A stretch of DNA of 64,000 nucleotides from Phycisphaerae bacterium. GTDB taxonomy: Bacteria > Planctomycetota > Phycisphaerae > Sedimentisphaerales > Anaerobacaceae. The position numbers were made by a program, and so were the translations under genes. The stretch is from positions 1-64,000 of the forward strand of contig JADHXR010000013.1 of assembly GCA_016782865.1 (NCBI GenBank), given 5' to 3'. The notes under the pieces are model-generated. The model saw only the letters and a list, made by a program, of their open reading frames with translations, ran no database searches and had not been told where the DNA came from. Positions 17,631-26,071 of this stretch are shown piece after piece (positions within the stretch are counted from its first letter, which is position 1; each line of letters begins with the position of its first letter).

Positions 17631-18047
17631 ATGGCAAACGAAGAATTCGAGCCGCTGATAATCGGTTTCTGCTGTAACTGGTGTTCTTATGCCGGGGCGG
17701 ACCTTGCCGGTGTCTCCCGGCTGCAGTATCCGCCGAATCTGCGGATCGTTCGCGTTATGTGCTCGGGGATGGTGCACCCGAACCTGGTCATAGACGCCTT
17801 GACCAAAGGGGCCGATGGCGTTATCATCTGCGGCTGTCATCTCGGCGACTGCCATTACCTCGACGGCAATGTCAAGGCCGAGAACAGAAAAGAGGCAATC
17901 GAGCTGATGCTGGAGGATTTCGGCGTTGAGCCTGAGCGGTTCAGGCTGGAGTGGATCTCCGCGTCCGAGGGCCCCAGGTTCGCCAAGGTGATCCGGGAAA
18001 TGACTGAGAGTGTCCGAGCACTGGGTCCGAGCCCATATAGGGCTTGA
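17631..18047 (+). CDS. mvhD: Hydrogenase delta subunit, MvhD
   Basis: MvhD is the small [2Fe-2S] protein linking a [NiFe] hydrogenase to HdrA. Its cysteines are all here: CCNWCSYAGAD at about 13-23, MCSGMV at about 44-49 and CGCHLGDCHY at about 67-76. Length (138 residues) is normal. GAGGAG lies ahead of the ATG, 18 bases after hdrA, matching the usual hdrA-mvhD adjacency. It is cytoplasmic and physically bridges MvhAG, encoded 0.9 kb downstream, to HdrABC. Confidence 0.93.
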   Translation: MANEEFEPLIIGFCCNWCSYAGADLAGVSRLQYPPNLRIVRVMCSGMVHPNLVIDALTKGADGVIICGCHLGDCHYLDGNVKAENRKEAIELMLEDFGVEPERFRLEWISASEGPRFAKVIREMTESVRALGPSPYRA

Positions 18048-18129
18048 TGCCCTGGCTCGGTGGAACTACATTGTGCCCCATTTGGTGCATTGTAAATTTT
18101 TTCAAACCGATTTTGCAGGACTTTAAGAC

Positions 18130-18327
18130 ATGGCAGAACAAGTTAGCCTCTTCGATGGCAAGAAATTTATGTGGGACGGCCAAGAGTACGACGACAAGGA
18201 AAAGGCCGACGAGGTACTGAAGCAATACAGTGAAAAAGGCTTCGATGTCAAGAGCTGCAACGAAGATGGAAAAGTGCTCCTTTACACACGACGCGTCGTA
18301 ACTGAGATTGAAACAGACCAGAACTAA
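18130..18327 (+). CDS. Small acidic protein of unknown function
   Basis: A 65-residue charged protein (MAEQVSLFDGKKFMWDGQ...), with no cysteine motif of a cofactor protein (one Cys), no signal and no membrane segment. Its Tyr-, Asp- and Lys-rich sequence and modest length look like a small adaptor or a regulator fold. It lies between mvhD and a two-component gene pair on the same strand, so it may be co-transcribed with the hydrogenase genes. I do not recognise a family. Coding is supported by good codon use, start and position rather than homology. Confidence 0.6.
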   Translation: MAEQVSLFDGKKFMWDGQEYDDKEKADEVLKQYSEKGFDVKSCNEDGKVLLYTRRVVTEIETDQN

Positions 18328-18339
18328 GGAGAACGGCTG

Positions 18340-18493
18340 TGTGCCCGCAAAGTGAAGGAACAGATAGACGCTGCACTGTCTGCGGCGCAGGTAAGTCCCG
18401 GTTGTCGAGCGGTATAGCCGAAGGGATCATGATTGAAAGTGAATTGGGGATTGGGACTACCGTAACATTGTCGTTGCCAAAGGAGAAAATATG
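18340..18493 (+). pseudogene. Internally deleted sensor histidine kinase remnant
   Basis: A 50-codon frame starts at GTG 18340 (MCPQSEGTDRRCTVCGAG), continues without a stop into GIMIESELGIGTTVTLSLP and ends in a TGA that shares ATGA with the next start. The second part is the last strand of a histidine-kinase ATPase domain (ESELGIGTT is the family's usual ending). The sensor, dimerisation and most of the ATPase domains, which should take several hundred residues, are missing. The two cysteines of CTVC may have begun a metal- or redox-sensing head. As left, it cannot phosphorylate its partner at 18491. Confidence 0.65.
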
Positions 18494-18895
18494 AGTGCTC
18501 CAAGCATACTGATTATCGACGATGACCCGGATTTCGTGGAGGTCACAAAAGTGCTGCTCGAGACAAAGCAATATAATGTGAGGTTTGCTTACGATCCCGA
18601 GGAAGGATTAGCCAGGCTGGAGGAAGAAACGCCGGACGCCCTCATTCTCGACGTAATGATGGGAAAAGGCGCGGAGGGATTTATCTTTGCGAGAAAGATC
18701 AGGAAAGATCCGCGCTTCGATAAGATGCCTATACTGATGCTGACATCCATGCGGGAACAAACAGGATTCGATTTCCCCGGCCAGCGCATACACTCGAAAT
18801 TTCTGCCTGTTGACGACTACGTTGAGAAAGGCGTTGAACCTCAGGTTCTCTTGGAAAAGATTGAGCAGCAGCTCGCCGGGAAAGGCGACGATTGA
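18491..18895 (+). CDS. Response regulator receiver-domain protein
   Basis: A stand-alone receiver domain of 134 residues: acidic pocket IDDDPDF near the start, phosphate-accepting Asp in LILDVMMGKG, the Thr of MLTSM and a Lys in DYVEKGVEP. There is no output domain, so it acts through another protein, perhaps the ATPase-domain proteins of the same gene run. The start overlaps the stop of a kinase remnant (ATGA), so a kinase-regulator pair once existed here. An AAAGGAG site precedes the ATG. Confidence 0.9.
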   Translation: MSAPSILIIDDDPDFVEVTKVLLETKQYNVRFAYDPEEGLARLEEETPDALILDVMMGKGAEGFIFARKIRKDPRFDKMPILMLTSMREQTGFDFPGQRIHSKFLPVDDYVEKGVEPQVLLEKIEQQLAGKGDD

Positions 18896-18914
18896 TAGCT
18901 GGACTCAAGATTTG

Positions 18915-18943
18915 TTGCATGTAAAGAATGTAGTGAGTATTTT
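18915..18943 (+). promoter_or_regulatory. Possible promoter upstream of mvhG
   Basis: TTGCAT (18915-18920), 17 bases, then TATTTT (18938-18943), ending about 30 bases before the GTG of mvhG. The -10 box is weak. It would let mvhGA be transcribed apart from the upstream Hdr-Nuo genes. Confidence 0.35.
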
Positions 18944-18972
18944 ACAAAATCTCTTAGAAAGGAGGTAGTACC

Positions 18973-19929
18973 GTGGCAATTAAGGTGGCAGAAGAATGGC
19001 TGAACATCTGTGGGGGATGTGAGGTCACAATATTGGACATTGGTGAGCCGCTCCTTGACCTGCTCGGCGAGCTTAACTTTGTCCACATGCCCGTACTGAT
19101 GGACCATAAGTATTTTGGCCAGATGGGCGAAAAAGACGAAATGGAGATTCCGGAGGCAGATGTGGGAATAATCTCCGGAGGCGTGCGGACCGAGAAGGAG
19201 AAGAAAGTTGCCGAGGTGATGAGGAAACAGTGCAAGACTCTGATTGCCCTGGGTTCCTGCGCCTGCTACGGCGGGATCCCCGCCATGGCGAATATGTACC
19301 CGCTCGAAGCCCTGTACGAGAAGGTGTTCAGGGGCTCGAAAACCACAGATTCTGCCGAGACACCCAGCGAGAACCTTCCCCCGCTACTGGAGAAAGTGCT
19401 TGGTGTGGACGAGGTCGTGCCGGTCGATGTCTACATTCCCGGCTGTCCGACAAACCCTGACATTATCGTCAAGGCCATCACTTGCCTTCTGGAAGGCAAG
19501 GAGTTCAAGCTCGAGGAAAGAAGTGTCTGCGATGAATGCCCTGTAAAGCGAGAGAAGAAAGCCGCAGGTGGTCAGATCAAGAGGACGCTTGAGTCGGTGG
19601 AATTCGACCAGAGCCAGCCCTGGGAGAATACCCGGTGTTTCATGGAGCAGGGGTTCCTTTGTTTGGGACCGGTTACTCTGGCCGGTTGCGGCAACAAGGA
19701 AGGAAATGGTGACGGCGTAACAGTCCCGCGTTGTATTAAGGGCAATATGCCATGCCGCGGATGTTTCGGCCCGATTCGAAAAGGCGCCAATCCCTTGGTT
19801 GATATGATGACTGCTATTTCATCCATTGGGCTGGATGCAAAACAAGTGCCGGACAGACGTGCACTGCTGAACAGGTACATTGGTGCTCAGAATCGACTCA
19901 GGCCGCTGCCTGCACGTCCGAGCAGATAA
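18973..19929 (+). CDS. mvhG: Group 3c [NiFe] hydrogenase small subunit
   Basis: The small subunit carries [4Fe-4S] clusters from the active site to MvhD. Cluster ligands are in ICGGCEVTILD (N-terminus), GSCACYGGIP, PGCPTNPD and the C-terminal set around PRCIKGNMPCRGCFGP. There is no Tat signal, so it is cytoplasmic. The start is GTG 18973, with AAAGGAGGT six bases upstream (18958-18966). It is followed by mvhA after 14 bases. The lack of F420-reducing FrhB and the adjacency to mvhD/hdrA place it in the Mvh-Hdr group (3c) rather than 3a. Confidence 0.93.
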   Translation: MAIKVAEEWLNICGGCEVTILDIGEPLLDLLGELNFVHMPVLMDHKYFGQMGEKDEMEIPEADVGIISGGVRTEKEKKVAEVMRKQCKTLIALGSCACYGGIPAMANMYPLEALYEKVFRGSKTTDSAETPSENLPPLLEKVLGVDEVVPVDVYIPGCPTNPDIIVKAITCLLEGKEFKLEERSVCDECPVKREKKAAGGQIKRTLESVEFDQSQPWENTRCFMEQGFLCLGPVTLAGCGNKEGNGDGVTVPRCIKGNMPCRGCFGPIRKGANPLVDMMTAISSIGLDAKQVPDRRALLNRYIGAQNRLRPLPARPSR

Positions 19930-19943
19930 GGAGACTTAGACAA

Positions 19944-21386
19944 ATGAAAACAATAACGATTTACCCAGTAACCAGATTAGAGGGTCACGCCAAGATAACC
20001 ATAAACCTTGATGATGACGGCAATGTAGCCGACACCTTCGTCAATGTTGTGGAGCTTCGCGGCTTCGAGAAGTTCTGTATTGGAAGACCTGTAGAGGAGC
20101 TTCCTCGTATCGTGACGAGTATTTGCGGTGTTTGTCCGTGGTCACACCATCTTGCTTCGGCCAAGGCCAACGATGCGGTATTCGGCGTTACGCCGCCGCC
20201 CGCGGGCAGAAAACTTCGTGAACTGTGTAATGCCGTCGCATATACGGAAGAGCACATTCTTCATTTCTTTTTCCTGGCCGGTCCGGATTATGTAATGGGT
20301 CCGGACAGTGACTATTCTGTAAGAAATGTCATAGGTATAGCCCAGGCGAATCCCGAAATAGGAAGGAAAGTCGTGCGCAACCGGCACCTCGGAGCCCAGA
20401 TGCTCAACATTCTGTCGGGAAAGAGTATTCATCCCGTCACAGCAGTCCCCGGCGGATTCAGCAAACCTCTGACCGAGGACGAGCGGCAGAGGCTTAAACC
20501 AATGGCAAAGGAAGTGCTGGAATTCGCAAAGTTTGCTATGTCCTTCGCCAAGGAGAGCATCTTCCCGAAATATCTGGACGTCGTGAAGACAGTGGGCGTG
20601 ATAAACACGGGCTTTCTCGGTACCGTAACCGATGACGGGACCATGGATTTGTACGACGGCAAAGCCCGTCTTATGAAACCCGACGGTTCCTACGAAGAAT
20701 TTGCGTACGAGGACTATACGGATCACATCGGCGAACACGTCGAGCCGTGGTCCTACATGAAGTTCCCGTATGCCAAGAACTGGGGCAAGATCTCCATGGA
20801 CCTTGACAACCCGTCGGCAATCTACAGGACGAACTCGCTGGCACGGATGAACGTGTGTGACAGGATCAGCACGCCGCTGGCACAGGCGGAACTCGAGGAA
20901 TTCAGGGAGAAATTCGGCCGACCGTGCCAGCTTACTCTGCTCTACAACTGGGCACGGCTTATCGAACTGCTCTACAATGCAGAAAAGGCAAACGAGCTGC
21001 TTGAGGACCCTGAGATCACCAGCAAAGAAACCCGGGTGCCGGTAACGCCGCGAGCGGCAAGGGGTGTCGGCTGCGTCGAGGCGCCCAGAGGTACGCTGAT
21101 CCATGACTACGAGACTGATGAGAACGGGCTGATTACCGACATCAATCTCATCGTCGGTACGACCCACAACAATGCGCCGATCAACATGTCGGTCAAGCAG
21201 GCGGCGAAAACTCTGATCAAGGACGGCAAATACGACGAGGGTATTCTCAACACGGTCGAGATGGCCATACGGGCCTACGACCCGTGCCTGTCCTGCGCAA
21301 CGCACAAGCTCGACGGTACAATAGCGGTTAAGCTTGAGATTCGGGACGCTCGCGGGAAGGTGATTGACACCATAGCCAATTGGTAA
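19944..21386 (+). CDS. mvhA: Group 3c [NiFe] hydrogenase large subunit
   Basis: This subunit contains the NiFe active site that splits or forms H2. The N-terminal nickel motif is SICGVCPWSHH (about residues 58-68), and the C-terminal motif is DPCLSCATH (about residue 446). After that His there are 26 residues (KLDG...IANW), the tail that a maturation protease must remove, and a candidate protease gene lies 304 bases downstream. RLEGHAKITI at the start is typical. All four Ni-binding cysteines are Cys, with no selenocysteine. Length (480) fits the family. Its partners are mvhG (14 bases upstream) and mvhD. Confidence 0.95.
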   Translation: MKTITIYPVTRLEGHAKITINLDDDGNVADTFVNVVELRGFEKFCIGRPVEELPRIVTSICGVCPWSHHLASAKANDAVFGVTPPPAGRKLRELCNAVAYTEEHILHFFFLAGPDYVMGPDSDYSVRNVIGIAQANPEIGRKVVRNRHLGAQMLNILSGKSIHPVTAVPGGFSKPLTEDERQRLKPMAKEVLEFAKFAMSFAKESIFPKYLDVVKTVGVINTGFLGTVTDDGTMDLYDGKARLMKPDGSYEEFAYEDYTDHIGEHVEPWSYMKFPYAKNWGKISMDLDNPSAIYRTNSLARMNVCDRISTPLAQAELEEFREKFGRPCQLTLLYNWARLIELLYNAEKANELLEDPEITSKETRVPVTPRAARGVGCVEAPRGTLIHDYETDENGLITDINLIVGTTHNNAPINMSVKQAAKTLIKDGKYDEGILNTVEMAIRAYDPCLSCATHKLDGTIAVKLEIRDARGKVIDTIANW

Positions 21387-21690
21387 GCTGCCGGCCGGTT
21401 TGTGCTCTCCACTGGCAAAGACCACAGTCTCCTCGTGACGGAGAAATGCAGGCCGATTTGCCGGAGGCGCCATATTATGCTCTAATGAGGCGCAGGGTTG
21501 TGATCTGGAATCTCGTGGTGCGGGTTTCGGCTGCGCACTGATATTTGCGATGAGTTCACGACAGAATGCGCAAAGAACTTGAGTTTGGGTCTGTCTGCGC
21601 TTCAACAGGATTTGCGGCAAGACCTGGGTGCGGCCCTTTCGATACGAGGCTCAAATGAACTTAAACGATATTCAATTAGGCTCATGCTAA
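21387..21690 (+). other. 304-base spacer between mvhA and maturation genes
   Basis: No family-like coding frame on the plus strand. A long minus-strand frame crosses it, but this is the antisense shadow of mvhA. No strong terminator hairpin or clear promoter was seen. Confidence 0.4.
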
Positions 21691-22176
21691 ATGGGACCCG
21701 AGTGGTACGACAAATCCATTCTTATCTTGGGATGCGGCAACGTATTGATTGGAGATGACGGATTTGGGCCGGCTGTGGCTCAACACCTTCAGGGCAATTT
21801 CACGATCCCCCCTGATGTCTGCGTGTTCGACGCCGGAACCTCCGTTCGAGAGATTCTCTTTGACACCATATTATCCGACAAGAAACCGTCAAAAATTGTC
21901 GTTGTAGATGCGATGGACTGCGCCCGCAAACCAGGCGAACTCTTCTGTCTGGACATCGATGCTCTCCCGAAGATCAAGCTCGACGACTTTTCGATGCACC
22001 AGATACCTACATCGAACCTGCTCCGTGAGCTTCGAGATCTTTGTGGCATAGAAGTGATCGTGATGGCCTGTCAAGTGTCATACACACCCGATGGCGTAGA
22101 GCCGGGCCTCTCGACTCCCGTCGAAGGAGCGGTAAAGTACGCCGCTGAGATACTTGCACTGGAGCATTTTAAGTAG
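21691..22176 (+). CDS. [NiFe] hydrogenase maturation endopeptidase
   Basis: A 161-residue member of the HycI/HyaD/FrcD peptidase family, which clips the C-terminal tail of the large subunit after Ni insertion. The opening ILGCGNVLIGDDGFG contains the family's nickel-sensing Asp, VVVDAMDC the second acidic ligand region, and SMHQIP the conserved His. It would cut MvhA after the DPCxxCxxH histidine. No clear ribosome site precedes ATG 21691, so the start is provisional. The hyp genes follow on the same strand. Confidence 0.9.
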   Translation: MGPEWYDKSILILGCGNVLIGDDGFGPAVAQHLQGNFTIPPDVCVFDAGTSVREILFDTILSDKKPSKIVVVDAMDCARKPGELFCLDIDALPKIKLDDFSMHQIPTSNLLRELRDLCGIEVIVMACQVSYTPDGVEPGLSTPVEGAVKYAAEILALEHFK

Positions 22177-22190
22177 CCGTCCCCTCCTCT

Positions 22191-24539
22191 ATGAAGCCAT
22201 CGAAAGGACAAAGATCAGGAGTTTTGATTAAGAGACAAAGAATATCTATAACAGGGCGGGTGCAGGGCGTTGGCTTTCGGCCGGCTGTGTACAAGATCGC
22301 GAGATCGCTGGGTTTGTGCGGCGTTGTCTATAACGACACAAAGGGAGTGACTGTCGAATTACAGGGCGAAGAAGAAGCAATAGCCGAATTTCTGGTGCGG
22401 CTGCCGTCTGATGCCGATAAGCCGCCGCTGGCACGAATAGAATCCTGTCGCGCAATTGATATACCCCTCGTCGAGGCCGACGACAGATTCATCATCGCCC
22501 CGAGCGATTCGCAGGGGGTGCCGTTGTCGCAGGTGACCGCTGATATCGCAACCTGCCGAGATTGCCTTGCGGAAATGGCCGATGGAGAGGATTTTCGCCA
22601 TGGCTATCCGTTCATAAACTGCACCAACTGCGGACCGAGGTATTCAATAGTCAGGAACATCCCCTACGACAGGCCAAATACCACGATGTCGGTCTTTAGG
22701 ATGTGCGACAAATGCGCTGCTCAATACTCCGATGTTATCGATCGTCGTTTTCACGCTCAGCCCGTCGCCTGTGCCGTATGTGGGCCGAGAATACAACTGA
22801 CAGACAGCAAAGGCGTGGCAATAACAGCTCAAAGTGAGAAGGTAATCGCTGAGGCGGCAAGACTGCTTCTGGCTGGAAAGATCGTAGCGATAAAGGGGAT
22901 CGGTGGATTTCATTTGGCCGCCGATGCGCTTAATGAAGAGGCTGTCGCAAGATTGCGCCAGCGCAAGAAGCGAGACCACAAACCTTTCGCTATGATGGCT
23001 GATTCTGTCAAAAGGATAGAAGAACATGCAATCGTGAGCGGATTGGCCGAGCAGCTCTTGCGAAGTCCTCAAAGTCCGATTGTCTTACTGCCCAAGAAAG
23101 AAAACAGCCCGATAGCACCGTCGGTTGCCGAAGGTGTTGACACCTATGCCTTCATGCTGTGTTATGCGCCGCTGCACTATTTGCTCTTTGAGCAGCGCCT
23201 GCAAGTTCTGGTGATGACCAGCGGCAATATTTCCGATGAGCCGTTGATCTGCAGAAACGAGCCGGCACTGGAACGACTGGCTTCTGTTGCGGACGCCTTC
23301 TTGTTACACGATAGGGAGATTCACCGACAGGTCGATGATTCCATTTTGCTTATCATAGACGAACGGCCGGCTTTTCTAAGAAGAGCCAGAGGATATGTCC
23401 CGACACCCATCCTTATGGAAACAACGTGCCCCGATGACATATTCGCCGCCGGCGCGGATCTGAAGAATACTTTCTGTTTTGCCAAGCAAAATCAGCTTAT
23501 CTGCAGCGAGCATATCGGCGACCTCGAAGATGCAGAGGTCTATCATCACTATATCGATTCAATCGAGCATCTCCGGAGACTTTTTGAAGTCGAGCCTAAA
23601 GTTGTCGTCTGCGACCTTCACCCTGCGTATCTATCGGGGCGATATGCCCTGTCAGTACCCGATGTAAGGGTCGTTCAAGTTCAGCACCATTGGGCGCATA
23701 TCGCGTCTGTCTTGGTTGAACACGGCATCGAAGCGCAGGTCATAGGACTTGCAGCCGACGGCACCGGCTATGGAACAGACGGTGCGATCTGGGGATGCGA
23801 GTGTATGATTGCATCATTAGAGAGATTCGAGCGATTTGGCCATCTGTCTTATTACTCTCTGCCAGGTGCAGATAAGGCAAGCAGGCAAGCCGTTAGACCC
23901 GTTCTGTCACTATTGAAGCAAGCATACGGCAGCGGATTTACTTTACAGAAATTTGACTGGTTGTTCAATCAGATCGAGCCTGACGCCGGCAGACTTCAGA
24001 CTATATCAGAGCAGCTTCAAAAAGGCGTTAATTGTATCGAGACGTCCAGCCTGGGCCGTGTCTTTGACGCTGTCGCCGCTATGCTTGGCTTGGGAAACTA
24101 CAACCATTTCGACGCTCAGTTGCCGATGGCTCTGGAAGCCGCCGCCGCTGCCGACATTGAGGAACACTATGATTTTGAACTTGTCAGTACAGCCAAAAAG
24201 CCAGTACAGCTTGACTTGTCTAAAATGCTAAAGCAGGTAATCGCCGATTTGCAGGAGGATCAAGCCGTTGGCATTATCTCGGCGAAGTTCCACAACACTC
24301 TTGCCGCTGCCTTGCTTGAGATGGCCAGAGCAGCCAGAGAATCTACGAACTTCAACACAGTTGCGCTTAGTGGCGGCGTGTTTTGTAATCGATATTTGAC
24401 AGACCGTTTGATTAAGCAGTTGAAACAGAACGGTTTTTCCGTATTATTTAACAGGGATGTTCCGTCCAACGATGGTGGGATATCAGTAGGCCAGGCGGCG
24501 ATCGCCGCAAAGCTTGTAGCCGCAGAGAACGGACAATGA
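22191..24539 (+). CDS. hypF: Carbamoyltransferase HypF
   Basis: HypF makes the carbamoyl group that becomes the CN ligands of the NiFe site. Domains in order: acylphosphatase-like (SITGRVQGVGFRPAVYKIA, about 18-105), two zinc-finger pairs (CRDC...CTNCGPRY, CDKC...CAVCGPR), a YrdC-like domain (about 200-390, with GIGGFHLAADA) and a Kae1-like carbamoyltransferase domain (DLHPAYLSGRYA, QHHWAHIASVL, ALSGGVFCNRYL). Length (782) is complete. It begins the compact hypF-C-D-E-A-B set. Confidence 0.95.
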   Translation: MKPSKGQRSGVLIKRQRISITGRVQGVGFRPAVYKIARSLGLCGVVYNDTKGVTVELQGEEEAIAEFLVRLPSDADKPPLARIESCRAIDIPLVEADDRFIIAPSDSQGVPLSQVTADIATCRDCLAEMADGEDFRHGYPFINCTNCGPRYSIVRNIPYDRPNTTMSVFRMCDKCAAQYSDVIDRRFHAQPVACAVCGPRIQLTDSKGVAITAQSEKVIAEAARLLLAGKIVAIKGIGGFHLAADALNEEAVARLRQRKKRDHKPFAMMADSVKRIEEHAIVSGLAEQLLRSPQSPIVLLPKKENSPIAPSVAEGVDTYAFMLCYAPLHYLLFEQRLQVLVMTSGNISDEPLICRNEPALERLASVADAFLLHDREIHRQVDDSILLIIDERPAFLRRARGYVPTPILMETTCPDDIFAAGADLKNTFCFAKQNQLICSEHIGDLEDAEVYHHYIDSIEHLRRLFEVEPKVVVCDLHPAYLSGRYALSVPDVRVVQVQHHWAHIASVLVEHGIEAQVIGLAADGTGYGTDGAIWGCECMIASLERFERFGHLSYYSLPGADKASRQAVRPVLSLLKQAYGSGFTLQKFDWLFNQIEPDAGRLQTISEQLQKGVNCIETSSLGRVFDAVAAMLGLGNYNHFDAQLPMALEAAAAADIEEHYDFELVSTAKKPVQLDLSKMLKQVIADLQEDQAVGIISAKFHNTLAAALLEMARAARESTNFNTVALSGGVFCNRYLTDRLIKQLKQNGFSVLFNRDVPSNDGGISVGQAAIAAKLVAAENGQ

Positions 24540-24549
24540 GGAACAGATT

Positions 24550-24792
24550 ATGTGTTTGGCAATACCTGCAAGGATAGTCGAGTTAGAAGGCGATAGGGCA
24601 GTTGTTGATGCGATGGGCAACTGTTGGAAGGCCAAGACTACGCTATTACCGGAAGCCAAATTGGGTGATCTGGTTCTGATACACGCCGGTTTCGCTCTCT
24701 CGCTTGTGGATGAAGAAGAAGCGAAGAAGACTTGGCAGCTTATTGCAGAGATTAGTGAATTTGATGATACGCCGAACAAGGTTTCAGGATAG
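24550..24792 (+). CDS. hypC: Hydrogenase assembly chaperone HypC
   Basis: An 80-residue protein starting MCLAIPARIVEL. The Cys2 exposed after Met removal is the essential HypC residue that, with HypD, carries the Fe(CN)2CO unit to the large subunit. The OB-like core VDAMGNCWKAKTTLLPEAKLGD and the helical end are typical. It lies 10 bases after hypF. A 196-base spacer with an inverted octamer array separates it from hypD, an unusual break in an otherwise tightly packed operon. Confidence 0.95.
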   Translation: MCLAIPARIVELEGDRAVVDAMGNCWKAKTTLLPEAKLGDLVLIHAGFALSLVDEEEAKKTWQLIAEISEFDDTPNKVSG

Positions 24793-24818
24793 ATAACGTG
24801 GAACGAAATATGGATGGG

Positions 24819-24962
24819 TATCAGGACATCAGGAAATCAGGGTGCAGGATATCAGTAGATCAGGGCATCGGGAAAAGTCCATCCGCCTCTGGTGCAGTGA
24901 CCTGATATCCTGATAACCAGATGTCCATCACCTGATGTCCTGATTTCCTGATGACCTGATGC
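24819..24962 (+). repeat. Octamer-repeat palindrome between hypC and hypD
   Basis: The left arm (24819-24873) is a run of about seven 8-base units of the form NATCAGGN (for example TATCAGGA, CATCAGGA, AATCAGGG). The right arm (24901-24962) is the reverse complement form, CCTGATNN, again about seven units (CCTGATAT, CCTGATGT, CCTGATTT). The arms are joined by about 27 bases. An RNA from here could pair into a long hairpin in several registers. No coding frame is present. Confidence 0.85.
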
Positions 24963-24988
24963 CAGGCTGACCTGAGTCACACGATACG

Positions 24989-26071
24989 ATGCTCGATAGA
25001 ATTAACAAAGCACAGAAACTTATCAACAGCGCCTGTGAGGCTTTAGGGCGGCGAATCGACATAATGGAGGTTTGCGGCACTCATACGGTCTCCATTTTCC
25101 GCAACGGCATTAGATCGATCCTGCCCGAGAGTTTGAAACTTCTGTCCGGGCCGGGTTGTCCGGTTTGCGTTACCGATCAGGGCTATATCGATACTGTTTT
25201 GAACCTGGCCGACCGCAATGATTGTATAATCGCCACCTACGGCGACATGATTCGCGTTCCCGGCAAAGACCACTCACTTGAAACCAAGCAGGCAAAAGCG
25301 AATGTCAAAGTTGTTCTAAGCAGCGAGGATGCACTGCAATTAGCTAAAGACAATCCGGAGCATACGGTCGTGTTCGTTGCGGTGGGCTTTGAGACCACTG
25401 CACCGGCCACGGCGGTGGTAGTGCGAGAGGCGGCTGCCGAGTCAATCGACAATTTCTGTGTCTTGAGCGGACACAAGCTCGTTGTGCCCGCGATGCGAGC
25501 ATTATTGAGCGGCAAGAACGATAATATAGATGCATTTCTCTGTCCCGGGCACGTCAGCGTGATAATCGGTTATGGCGCTTTTGCCGAGATCGTGGAAGAT
25601 TTTAACCGGCCCTGTGTAGTGGCCGGTTTTGAGGCGGTGCAAATAGTCGATGGACTTGCCGAAATCTGTCGGCAACTCTCAACCGGCAAAGCTGAGCTGA
25701 CATCAGTGTATTCTGCAGTTGTGAGCGAGAAGGGCAATATAGCTGCGCAACAAATTGTTGACGAGTGTTTTGAGCCGGTGGACGGTTACTGGCGAGGACT
25801 TGGGAAAATAGAAAGAAGCACGCTTAGACTAAACGACAAGTATGGTCAATTCGATGCCTTCAAGCGATTTGACATAAGTGAAACACCGAGCGAAGAAAGA
25901 AAAGATTGCCGATGCGGCGAAGTTCTGTGTGGATTGATAGATCCGCCGGTATGTGGATTATTCGGCCAAACCTGTACGCCACAAGAGCCGGTAGGACCTT
26001 GTATGGTGAGCTCCGAAGGGGCCTGTGCCGCGTGGTTCAAGTATGGCCGAGAGAAAATACATAAAAGATGA
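24989..26071 (+). CDS. hypD: Hydrogenase maturation protein HypD
   Basis: HypD is the iron-sulfur scaffold on which Fe(CN)2CO is built with HypC and HypE. Signature blocks: EVCGTHTVSIFRNGIRS, SGPGCPVCVTDQGYID, ATYGDMIRVPG, FLCPGHVSVIIGY and the [4Fe-4S] cysteine region CRCGEVLCGL...CKxFG-like CGLFGQTC near the end. Length (360) is normal. Its stop overlaps the hypE start (ATGA), so translation is coupled. The long spacer upstream contains the octamer palindrome. Confidence 0.95.
   Translation: MLDRINKAQKLINSACEALGRRIDIMEVCGTHTVSIFRNGIRSILPESLKLLSGPGCPVCVTDQGYIDTVLNLADRNDCIIATYGDMIRVPGKDHSLETKQAKANVKVVLSSEDALQLAKDNPEHTVVFVAVGFETTAPATAVVVREAAAESIDNFCVLSGHKLVVPAMRALLSGKNDNIDAFLCPGHVSVIIGYGAFAEIVEDFNRPCVVAGFEAVQIVDGLAEICRQLSTGKAELTSVYSAVVSEKGNIAAQQIVDECFEPVDGYWRGLGKIERSTLRLNDKYGQFDAFKRFDISETPSEERKDCRCGEVLCGLIDPPVCGLFGQTCTPQEPVGPCMVSSEGACAAWFKYGREKIHKR

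Noticed and set aside
19944-21386. Selenocysteine in hydrogenase large subunit
   Set aside because: Both nickel motifs have Cys codons and no in-frame TGA occurs.
20142-21620. 492-codon minus-strand frame opposite mvhA
   Set aside because: Exact antisense of a well-conserved hydrogenase gene; no family motifs, low-complexity Arg/His-rich translation.
24819-24962. CRISPR array
   Set aside because: Units are 8 bases with no spacers and inverted halves; not a CRISPR layout.
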